From NCBI GenBank assembly GCA_964343305.1, contig CAYFJO010000565.1, forward strand, positions 1 through 6,480: a DNA stretch of 6,480 bases, given 5' to 3'. Below, piece after piece: positions 1 to 5,521 of this stretch. The notes under the pieces are model-generated. The model was not told the DNA's origin and searched no databases. It saw nothing but the letters and a program-made list of their open reading frames with translations. The position numbers were made by a program, and so were the translations under genes. Source of the stretch: CAYFJO01 sp964343305. Lineage in GTDB: Bacteria > Planctomycetota > Planctomycetia > Pirellulales > Pirellulaceae. How positions within the stretch are numbered: position 1 is the first letter of the stretch; every line of letters begins with the position of its first letter.

Positions 1-1
1 C

Positions 2-181
2 ATCCGCATCGAGATCTCCAGTAGCTACTATCCGTACTACCTGAGAAATCCCAATGCGGACGAAGATAACATCGGTCTGGCCACAAAGTTTCAAACTGCC
101 AAGCAAACCATCTTTCACGATACCGAGCGGCCGTCACACGTAGTGCTACCGGTGATACCGGCGACCAACGAATCTGATTAA
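2..181 (+). CDS. CocE/NonD family hydrolase, C-terminal end (partial)
   Basis: Only the last 59 codons are present. The frame is open from the left edge and stops at TAA 179-181. The translation has two stretches I associate with the C-terminal jelly-roll domain of CocE/NonD hydrolases (X-Pro dipeptidyl-peptidase C-terminal domain, PepX_C type): RIEISSSYYPYYLRNPN near the start and QTIFHDTERPSHVVLPVIP close to the end. Family members are serine hydrolases acting on esters, amides or peptides. The catalytic domain lies outside the window, so the substrate, any signal peptide and an intact active site cannot be judged. The gene ends within a 10-bp inverted repeat that spans its stop codon. The family call rests on motif memory alone; another beta-sandwich hydrolase domain is possible but less likely. 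Confidence 0.72.
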   Translation: MRIEISSSYYPYYLRNPNADEDNIGLATKFQTAKQTIFHDTERPSHVVLPVIPATNESD

Positions 182-196
182 AAGTGGATTCGTTGG
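165..196 (+). terminator. Hairpin spanning the hydrolase stop codon
   Basis: A perfect 10-bp inverted repeat pairs CCAACGAATC (165-174) with GATTCGTTGG (187-196). The 12-base loop contains the TAA stop at 179-181. No T-run follows, so it is not a classical intrinsic terminator. It could still mark or protect the mRNA 3' end. The stem is directly visible; the role is inferred. Confidence 0.4.
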
Positions 197-197
197 A

Positions 198-261
198 CCG
201 TAGCACAGGCTGCCAGCCTGTTCTTCAATTGCTCGGAACAGCCAAGCTGGCTGTGCTACGG
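198..261. repeat. REP-doublet-like palindrome with GTAG/CTAC ends
   Basis: This is a fold-back element in the 207-bp space before the lactonase gene. Arm 198-223 and arm 236-261 are inverted copies matching at 21 of 26 positions, including 11 perfect outer bases (CCGTAGCACAG / CTGTGCTACGG). Each arm is also a small hairpin: CAGGCT-gcc-AGCCTG at 206-220 and CAGCCA-agc-TGGCTG at 239-253. The two stems differ in sequence yet both stay self-complementary, which suggests that pairing within each half is the conserved property. GTAG before an imperfect palindrome is the classic head of REP sequences. Assignment to a REP/REPIN family is inferred from architecture only. Confidence 0.65.
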
Positions 262-388
262 GGTGTTGGTGTTGAACGAATGCCCTATTCGTCAAGTTTC
301 CGCCATCGCATTTGTGTTCGCAATCGCGTTGAGTTAATTTGGGGGTCCTGATATTGCCAGAGACCCAACCGCAGAGGAGAGAGCCAAA

Positions 389-1564
389 ATGCCACTTCGA
401 AAACTTGCCACAATCGTTCTGTTGTGCTCAATACTCAGCGTCTCTATAACATCTCGGTGGGCTTCCGAGATGCGAGCTGCTGAAGAACCGCCTACAATGA
501 TCGACGTCTGGATTGGGACAAGTCGCGCAAAGCCGAGCAAGGGAATCTATCACTGCTTGTTGAACACGAAGACCGGAAGACTCTCGGATCCCGAACTCGG
601 AGCTGAAGTTGGTGGACCTGGCTTTCTGGCAATGCATCCCAGTGGAAGCCATCTTTACGCGGTATGCGCGATTGAAGGCAAACCTTCTGTTGCGGCATAC
701 GCGATCAAGAAACTTAACGGGAAATCCGGTCTGACATTTGTCAACTCAATCGAGATCGGTGACGGTGGTGCTGCTCATGTCGCAGTAGATCCCACGGGCA
801 AGATGCTTCTAACGGCACAGTATGGTGGCGGGTCTGTTGCCGCGTTTTCGCTAAACAAGGATGGTTCGCTTCGGGAAAGAACCCAATTGATCGATCACGA
901 AGGTGGCTCCAAGGTGGTGCCCGGGCGACAGGAAAAGCCACACGCTCATTGGGTTGGATTCTCGCCCGACAACAGGTTCGCATTTGTTCCGGATCTCGGC
1001 ATGGACAAGATCGTGATTTACAAAGTCGACGTGGCGTCAGCGAAGATCACGCCACATGGTTTTGGCGAAGTTCCACCAGGTGGCGGCCCGCGTCACATGA
1101 AGTTTCACACCAATGGCAAATGGGCCTACGTGCTAAATGAACTCGACCTCAGCGTCACCGTTTTTGATTACGACTCTCAGGCCGGCACGATGTCGCCTAA
1201 GCAGACCATTCTTACCGTGCCAAAGGAACAGTTGGCAAAAGAAAAATTCAAGAGTGCATCAGAAATCCGCGTGCATCCAAATGGTCACTTTGTTTATTCC
1301 GCCAATCGAGGCCATGACACAATCACGGCATTTCGGGTCAATCAAGAAACGGGACAACTGACTTTGATTGAACGTGAAAGCATTCGTGGCGCGACACCCA
1401 GGAACTTTAATCTCGATCCGTCCGGAAAATGGCTACTGGCGGCTGGACAGGATTCCCACACATTGGCATCGTTTGAAGTTGATCAGGTGACTGGCGAACT
1501 GACGTACAATCGCAGCAATGTCTTCGCCCCTTCGGCGATCTGCGTGTTGTTTGAGCATGAGTAA
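389..1564 (+). CDS. Exported lactonase family beta-propeller protein (6-phosphogluconolactonase-like)
   Basis: This 391-residue protein fits the lactonase / 3-carboxymuconate-cyclase family (Pfam lactonase, PF10282), a seven-bladed beta-propeller that includes YbhE-type 6-phosphogluconolactonases. Repeated blade signatures are visible: AMHPSGSHLYAV (81-92), VAVDPTGKMLLTAQYGGGSV (131-150), HAHWVGFSPDNRFAFVPDLG (185-204), GPRHMKFHTNGKWAYVLNEL (233-252), SEIRVHPNGHFVYSANRG (291-308) and NLDPSGKWLLAAGQDS (341-356). The HAH, GPRH and NRG segments match family-conserved sites. Residues 1 to about 31 form a basic, then hydrophobic signal peptide ending near RAAEE, so the protein is probably exported. 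That makes a cytosolic pentose-phosphate role doubtful, and the substrate is unknown. The start is supported by AGGAG at 375-379, nine bases before ATG. It stands alone, with 207 bp upstream and 175 bp downstream. Confidence 0.88.
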   Translation: MPLRKLATIVLLCSILSVSITSRWASEMRAAEEPPTMIDVWIGTSRAKPSKGIYHCLLNTKTGRLSDPELGAEVGGPGFLAMHPSGSHLYAVCAIEGKPSVAAYAIKKLNGKSGLTFVNSIEIGDGGAAHVAVDPTGKMLLTAQYGGGSVAAFSLNKDGSLRERTQLIDHEGGSKVVPGRQEKPHAHWVGFSPDNRFAFVPDLGMDKIVIYKVDVASAKITPHGFGEVPPGGGPRHMKFHTNGKWAYVLNELDLSVTVFDYDSQAGTMSPKQTILTVPKEQLAKEKFKSASEIRVHPNGHFVYSANRGHDTITAFRVNQETGQLTLIERESIRGATPRNFNLDPSGKWLLAAGQDSHTLASFEVDQVTGELTYNRSNVFAPSAICVLFEHE

Positions 1565-1600
1565 CTTGTCCAACGTCGACTCAACGTGCCACCAGAATTG

Positions 1601-1624
1601 CGGCGGCAGGATGCCGCCGATACG
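1601..1624. repeat. Single GC-rich hairpin, possible REP half-element
   Basis: A perfect 8-bp stem with a three-base loop (CGGCGGCA-gga-TGCCGCCG, 1601-1619) sits in the 175-bp gap between the lactonase gene and rnr. Read on the minus strand it is preceded by CGTAT, close to the CGTAG head of the doublet elements elsewhere in the window. It may be a lone, slightly decayed half-element. It may also end lactonase transcription, but no T-run follows. I see no further feature in the rest of the gap. Confidence 0.5.
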
Positions 1625-1739
1625 AAGAAATGGGGAAGTTGTTTCGTGAGCGTTCCTACGCGTGACGCACCCATTATGTATCTATCGACTTGCTCCACGC
1701 ACCCTACTTGCGAGTCCTGATCCACGTTAGAGTACACAC

Positions 1740-4001
1740 ATGAACGAAGAAAGAACAGAATTAGAAGCTGCCGTGCTAAAGCTTGTTAGCGGCCCCAAAT
1801 ATCAGCCTGTAAAACCAGGCGTTATTGCCAAGAAACTCAAACTTCCCAAGGAACAACTTCGCGACGTCAAAAAGGTCATCAAACGGCTGGTCAAGAAAGG
1901 AGTCTTGAGTTGGGGCTCCAGCCATCTAGTTCGGCTGCCGGACAAGGCGAAATCGGTGAAGTCCAGCGATCGCCACGTCATTGGTTTGTTCCGCCGTGCT
2001 TCGGGTGGCTTTGGTTTTGTTCATCCCAGTTCGGCCGGGAGCCACTCGCGTGACGAGGACATTTTCATTCCACCGCGCAAGATGTTGGACGCCTCGCATG
2101 GCGACCTGGTCGAAGTCCGCTTGAGCAAGAGCCGCGATCCCAAGGCGGATTCGAAACGAAGCGGCACGATCGTTGAAGTCATCGAGCGCGAGACGCATCA
2201 ATTTGTGGGTACCTACTCCGAGCAAGCCGGGGACGGCTTTGTGCGGATCGACGGAACCGTGTTCGCTCAACCCGTCTACGTTGGAGATGCTGGGGCCAAG
2301 AGCGCGAAGGTGGGCGAAAAGGTGGTCATCGAAATGGTCCGATTTCCGTCGCACGTCCATGAAGGCGAAGGCGTGATCGTCGAAGTGTTGGGCAAACGCG
2401 GCAAGCCGGGTGTCGACACGCTGACAGTGATGCGAGAATTTCAATTGCCAGAGAGTTTTCCCGAAGAGGTGCTGGAAAACGCGCGCGAGATTGCCGAGCA
2501 GTTCGATGAATCGACACTGGGCAGTCGACGCGATTTGACCGACTTGACGATCATCACGATTGATCCGGTCGACGCGCGCGATTTTGACGACGCCATTTCG
2601 CTGGAACGGATTGAAAACGATCATTGGCGATTGGGCGTTCACATTGCCGACGTTTCTCATTTTGTGCGACCGAAAACGATGCTGGACGACGAGGCGTACA
2701 AACGCGCCACGAGTGTTTACTTGCCCGATCGCGTGATCCCGATGTTGCCCGAGATCATCTCGAACAATCTGGCAAGTTTGCAGCCCAAGCGCGTTCGCTT
2801 CACCAAAACGGTGTTCATCGAATTCACACCGGATGGTGCGCCGGTCCATGCGGAGTTCTGCAGCGCCGCGATCAAGAGCCGCCATCGCTTCACGTACGAA
2901 GAGGTCGACGAATACTTGGCAGACCCCGATCCGTGGAAAAAGAAACTGAAGGTGGACGTCTTTAAGTTGTTGGGGCGGATGCACGGGTTGGCCATGATTC
3001 TCCGCAATCGGCGGCTATCAGCCGGGTCGCTGGAACTCACTTTGCCCGAAGTCAAAATCGACTTGGACAGCAAGGGCCGCGTCAGCGGCGCCCACGTCGT
3101 CGAGAACACGGAGAGCCACCAGGTTATCGAAGAGTTTATGCTGGCAGCGAACGAAGAAGTCGCCCAGATGTTGCACCGCCGCGATTTGTTCTTCTTGCGG
3201 CGAGTTCACGAACCGCCAAATCGGCGGAAGCTGAGTGACCTGACACGATTCGTTCGCGGGCTCGGAATTCATTGTGGCAGTCTCGAGAATCGCTTCGAAA
3301 TCAAACGTGTCCTCGATGAAATCGCTGATAAGCCGGAAAGTTACGCAGTGAATTACGCGGTGTTGCGTTCCATGACCAAAGCGGCATACAGTCCCGTCGA
3401 GGAAGCCCACTACGCGCTCAACAGCCAGCACTACTGTCATTTCACATCGCCGATTCGCCGCTATCCCGATCTAGTGGTTCACCGGATGTTAGAGACGCTG
3501 GAAAACAGAAAGCGGCCACCACAGGATTTCAGCGCGATGTCGGTTGTTGGCCAACATTGCAGCGACCGCGAGCAGCGCGCGGAAAAGGCCGAGCGTGAGC
3601 TAACGAAAGTTAAGTTGTTGAACTTTCTCGGCAAGAGGATTGGCGAGCAAATGGACGCGGTCGTCACAGGCGTCGAAGAATATGGGCTGTTTGCGCAAGG
3701 CGTAAAGATCCCGGCCGAGGGACGGATTCACGTCAACACGATGCAAGATGACTTTTATGAATTCGATCGCAAATCACACAGTTTGTCGGGACGCCGTGCT
3801 GGCAACCAATTTCGACTTGGCGATTTGATCCGTGTCGAGATCGTGCGTGTTGACGCCGATCGCCGCGAGTTAGACTATCGACTGGTCCAATCTTCCCGTA
3901 AACGCAAGGCAGCAAAGATAGCAGGCAAGCCGCGGAGGAAAAAGAAAAAGGCTGTGAAGAAACGTCGCCCATCCGCGCGAACCAAGAAACGTAGAAAGTA
4001 G
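1740..4001 (+). CDS. rnr: Ribonuclease R (RNB-family 3'-5' exoribonuclease)
   Basis: This 753-residue protein has the full RNase R layout. It has a winged-helix-like N-terminus (about 8-66), cold-shock/OB RNA-binding domains (about 78-220), a catalytic RNB domain (about 262-590), an S1 domain (about 634-716) and a Lys/Arg-rich tail (719-753). The metal-binding site is TIDPVDARDFDDA (273-285), with D275, D281, D283 and D284 matching the essential aspartates of the family; D283 aligns with the catalytic Asp280 of E. coli. Other RNB signatures are HIADVSHF (301-308), RRVHEPPNRRKL (487-498), LRSMTKAAYSP (542-552) and HFTSPIRRYPDLVVHR (567-582). The enzyme degrades structured RNA processively and takes part in mRNA, rRNA and tmRNA quality control in the cytoplasm. 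ATG 1740 has only a weak upstream TTAGAG, but the N-terminal domain begins right there. An inverted repeat abuts the stop codon. Confidence 0.95.
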   Translation: MNEERTELEAAVLKLVSGPKYQPVKPGVIAKKLKLPKEQLRDVKKVIKRLVKKGVLSWGSSHLVRLPDKAKSVKSSDRHVIGLFRRASGGFGFVHPSSAGSHSRDEDIFIPPRKMLDASHGDLVEVRLSKSRDPKADSKRSGTIVEVIERETHQFVGTYSEQAGDGFVRIDGTVFAQPVYVGDAGAKSAKVGEKVVIEMVRFPSHVHEGEGVIVEVLGKRGKPGVDTLTVMREFQLPESFPEEVLENAREIAEQFDESTLGSRRDLTDLTIITIDPVDARDFDDAISLERIENDHWRLGVHIADVSHFVRPKTMLDDEAYKRATSVYLPDRVIPMLPEIISNNLASLQPKRVRFTKTVFIEFTPDGAPVHAEFCSAAIKSRHRFTYEEVDEYLADPDPWKKKLKVDVFKLLGRMHGLAMILRNRRLSAGSLELTLPEVKIDLDSKGRVSGAHVVENTESHQVIEEFMLAANEEVAQMLHRRDLFFLRRVHEPPNRRKLSDLTRFVRGLGIHCGSLENRFEIKRVLDEIADKPESYAVNYAVLRSMTKAAYSPVEEAHYALNSQHYCHFTSPIRRYPDLVVHRMLETLENRKRPPQDFSAMSVVGQHCSDREQRAEKAERELTKVKLLNFLGKRIGEQMDAVVTGVEEYGLFAQGVKIPAEGRIHVNTMQDDFYEFDRKSHSLSGRRAGNQFRLGDLIRVEIVRVDADRRELDYRLVQSSRKRKAAKIAGKPRRKKKKAVKKRRPSARTKKRRK

Positions 4002-4107
4002 GGTGTGTGGGGCACGGCAACGTTGTGTTGGCCGTGCGTTTCGCAAGCCAAACGATTCAATCATAAAGCATTTCGAATCGAGAATGCTTTGCCGTGCGCA
4101 ACACACC
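4002..4107. repeat. 106-bp imperfect inverted repeat abutting the rnr stop
   Basis: Segment 4002-4020 (starting GGTGTGTGGGGCACGG) is the inverted complement of 4089-4107 (ending GCGCAACACACC) at 17 of 19 positions, enclosing 68 bases. Two competing smaller hairpins lie inside. GCACGGCAAC (4012-4021) pairs with GTTGGCCGTGC (4027-4037) with one bulge. AAAGCATT (4065-4072) pairs perfectly with AATGCTTT (4083-4090). GCCGTGCG also occurs as a direct repeat at 4031-4038 and 4091-4098. The left end touches the rnr stop, and a GTAG (3998-4001) contains that stop codon, as in a REP head. The structure probably defines the rnr mRNA 3' end; whether it is mobile in origin is uncertain. Confidence 0.55.
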
Positions 4108-4128
4108 GATGATAAAGCTCGCTTCGCG

Positions 4129-4159
4129 CACGCTACATTTTTTCGCCAAATGTGGCGTG
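4129..4159. repeat. 12-bp hairpin downstream of rnr
   Basis: CACGCTACATTT (4129-4140) pairs with AAATGTGGCGTG (4148-4159) over 12 bp with one T-G wobble (4134-4154), leaving the 7-base loop TTTCGCC. The left arm runs into six T residues (4138-4143), but the T-run is inside the structure and not after it, so it does not resemble an intrinsic terminator on either strand. It lies 82 bp before the small lipoprotein gene. It may belong to the same accumulation of palindromes that follows rnr, or it may fold in that gene's leader if transcription starts upstream of it. Confidence 0.5.
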
Positions 4160-4241
4160 TCTCACAATCAAACTCATGTTTTTCAGCCGATAATCCGATC
4201 GTTGGGTTAATCAATTCCAGGGGGATCGGAGCATTACGCAC

Positions 4242-4472
4242 ATGAAACTTGCACGAAGACTATTCTTTCAGCTTCCCGTAATCCTCGCATTTGCCACAAT
4301 CGCCTCAGTTGGTTGCGTGACGAGTCCCTCGCATTCGTCACTTGCTAACCAGTACCAGGTACCTGCCCCTCAGCAGTATGGCGCCCAGCCGACCGGTCGA
4401 CGCCAGGCATCGCAAGCGAGTTACCAGAATCCGACGCCAAGCTTTTTCGGCTTTGGTAGCGGCAGTTGCTGA
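4242..4472 (+). CDS. Small predicted lipoprotein, function unknown
   Basis: I do not recognise this 76-residue protein. The N-terminus has a basic n-region (KLARR, 2-6) and a hydrophobic stretch (about 8-24) ending in ASVGC with Cys25. That resembles a type II signal peptide, though the -3 residue is Ser rather than the usual Leu. The predicted mature part is about 50 residues, rich in Gln, Ser, Pro and Tyr, with little predicted fold. It ends in a Phe/Gly/Ser tail (PSFFGFGSGSC) whose last residue is a second cysteine, C76. GGAG at 4228-4231 lies ten bases before ATG and supports the start. It appears to be a lone gene, convergent with yraN 45 bp away. It would be a membrane-anchored periplasmic or surface peptide. 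The coding call rests on the signal peptide, the ribosome site and the absence of an alternative. Confidence 0.62.
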   Translation: MKLARRLFFQLPVILAFATIASVGCVTSPSHSSLANQYQVPAPQQYGAQPTGRRQASQASYQNPTPSFFGFGSGSC

Positions 4473-4512
4473 CAGCATTGAATCTTCTGCATCGTGCATG
4501 CAGACATCAGCA
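4467..4512. terminator. Nested hairpin between convergent genes
   Basis: An inner 7-bp stem (TCTGCAT 4486-4492 / ATGCAGA 4498-4504, loop CGTGC) is enclosed by an outer 6-bp repeat (TGCTGA 4467-4472 / TCAGCA 4507-4512) that contains the lipoprotein stop codon. It fills the 45-bp gap between the converging lipoprotein and yraN genes, where a two-way terminator would be expected. Neither side has a convincing T-run, so this role is inferred from position. Confidence 0.4.
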
Positions 4513-4517
4513 CGTTT

Positions 4518-4946
4518 CTAGCTGAACATTTGCCCTTGGCCGTCCGGCTCAAAGGCGTTTTTGAAATGTTCAATGGTGGGCCTCTTTTCGTCGCGAGGCC
4601 AAAGGACCGAAACAACATCGAAACGCGAGTGGCATTCCAGCAAATCGTGCCGGCGAAGATAGGCGAGCGCCAGACGAGTTAGCTTGCGTTGTTTGTGTTC
4701 GTCGACGGCTTCGGCAGGTTGCCCGGCAATCGTTGAATTTCGCGTTTTAACTTCGACGAACACCACAGTGCGCCCATCGACTGCCACCAGGTCAATTTCG
4801 CCGATCCGATCCCGCTCGCTACGTGCGACGATCAGATAACCAAGGCGTTTTAGAAATCGGGCGGCTGCGTCTTCGCCTTGTTGGCCAAGCGTTTTAGGCC
4901 GCCGCCAGGTGAAAATCGATTCGCGAAATTTGGTCAACAGGCCCAT
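4518..4946 (-). CDS. yraN: YraN / UPF0102 family nuclease-like protein
   Basis: This 142-residue protein is slightly longer than typical UPF0102 members (about 115-130). The family pattern is clear: LGQQGEDAAARFLKRLGY (20-37), then GEIDLVAVDG (49-58), VVFVEVKTR (61-69) and a helix with KQRKLTRLALAYL (85-97). E25, D52, E65 and K67 correspond to the PD-(D/E)XK-type nuclease core of the family (D...ExK). The family is almost universal in bacteria but its function is poorly defined; links to DNA processing are proposed, not settled. The gene reads in the same direction as rplS, 145 bp upstream, and the gap is almost filled by a long palindrome, so co-transcription would require passing through that structure. 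No clear Shine-Dalgarno precedes the ATG. The start is supported by the short N-terminus before the conserved GxxGE motif. Confidence 0.92.
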   Translation of the reverse strand: MGLLTKFRESIFTWRRPKTLGQQGEDAAARFLKRLGYLIVARSERDRIGEIDLVAVDGRTVVFVEVKTRNSTIAGQPAEAVDEHKQRKLTRLALAYLRRHDLLECHSRFDVVSVLWPRDEKRPTIEHFKNAFEPDGQGQMFS

Positions 4947-4962
4947 GATCAGTATTTGTTTA

Positions 4963-5075
4963 AGGCGAGCGGCAGATGAGTTCTTACCTGCCGTAGTGGG
5001 ATTCGCCAGAATTCCTGCGGGGAAAGGGAATTCTGGCGAATTCCACTACGGTAAATCCTCATCTGCCGCTCGCCT
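4963..5075. repeat. Long nested palindrome between rplS and yraN
   Basis: This is a large two-layer inverted repeat. The outer arms 4963-4980 and 5058-5075 pair perfectly over 18 bp (starting AGGCGAGCGG). After an asymmetric internal loop, the inner arms 4991-5015 and 5027-5051 pair over 25 bp with a single G-T wobble (5000-5042) and close on an 11-base loop. The inner element begins CCGTAG and ends CTACGG, and its right arm is itself a hairpin (GGAATTC-tggc-GAATTCC, 5027-5044). The outer right end also runs into CTAC (5074-5077), so both layers carry the GTAG-type end. In the minus-strand transcript it would form one of the strongest RNA hairpins possible in the window. It looks like a REP-doublet element nested in another. 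Mobility is inferred. Confidence 0.8.
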
Positions 5076-5091
5076 ACCGATAGGACGTGAC

Positions 5092-5508
5092 TTATTTTCT
5101 GCGACGCTCTTTCAAGCGGACCGCTTTGCCGACTCGGTCGCGCAAGAAATACAACTTCGCTCGTCGCACAACGCTCGATCGTGTGACTTCGATTTTGTCG
5201 ACGCGCGGTGAATGCAACGGGAACTTCCGCTCCACGCCTTCGCCAGCCACGATTCGGCGGACGATGAACATTTCACTCGTGCCGCTGCCGCTGCGGCCGA
5301 TTACCGTGCCACTGAAAACCTGGATGCGTTCCTTGTCACCTTCCAGGATTTTCGTATGCACATCGACAGTGTCGCCGACTTCAAAGAACGGCACTTCTTC
5401 CTTGCGACTGTCGCTTTCGACGATGTCGAGCAACGCTTGTTTGTTGAACGAGCCGTTGCCTTTCTTTTCTTCGGATCCGTTGTCTTCGTTCTTTTCTTCT
5501 TCAGCCAT
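5092..5508 (-). CDS. rplS: 50S ribosomal protein L19 with N-terminal extension
   Basis: At 138 residues it is longer than the usual L19 (about 115). The core from about 24 onward is standard: VPFFEVGDTVDVHTKI (39-54), RIQVFSGTVIGRSGSG (61-76), EMFIVRRIVAGEGVERKFPL (79-98), HSPRVDKIEV (99-108) and the basic C-terminal RRAKLYFLRDRVGKAVRLKE (115-134). L19 is a large-subunit protein at the interface with the 30S subunit. The first 22 residues form an extra hydrophilic segment rich in Glu, Lys, Asn and Gly (MAEEEKNEDNG...). The frame stays open 62 codons further upstream, but ATG 5508 is the right start: AGGAAG lies seven bases before it, and anything longer would run through trmD. The gene begins 11 bp after the trmD stop, typical of an operon with translational linkage. 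Confidence 0.96.
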   Translation of the reverse strand: MAEEEKNEDNGSEEKKGNGSFNKQALLDIVESDSRKEEVPFFEVGDTVDVHTKILEGDKERIQVFSGTVIGRSGSGTSEMFIVRRIVAGEGVERKFPLHSPRVDKIEVTRSSVVRRAKLYFLRDRVGKAVRLKERRRK

Positions 5509-5515
5509 TGTTTTA

Positions 5516-5521
5516 CTTCCT
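5516..5521 (-). promoter_or_regulatory. rplS ribosome-binding site overlapping trmD stop
   Basis: The minus strand reads AGGAAG, seven bases before the rplS ATG. Its first two bases (5521 and 5520) are also the last two of the trmD TAG stop (5522-5520). Ribosomes ending trmD would therefore sit directly on the rplS initiation site, favouring coupled translation. This site fixes the rplS start against the longer upstream frame. Confidence 0.8.

Noticed and set aside
322..360. Possible sigma-70-like promoter upstream of the lactonase gene (TTGAGT, 17 bases, TATTGC)
   Set aside because: The -10 match is poor, and I cannot separate it from chance in this region.
1926..2984. Long open frame on the minus strand inside rnr (352 codons)
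   Set aside because: It lies fully antisense to the catalytic part of RNase R, shows no recognisable domain, and is explained by the codon bias of the real gene.
4003..4245. 80-codon plus-strand frame between rnr and the lipoprotein gene, overlapping the latter's ATG by four bases (ATGA)
   Set aside because: The overlap is suggestive of coupling, but the frame runs straight through the inverted repeats, starts two bases after the rnr stop without a ribosome site, and its translation looks random.
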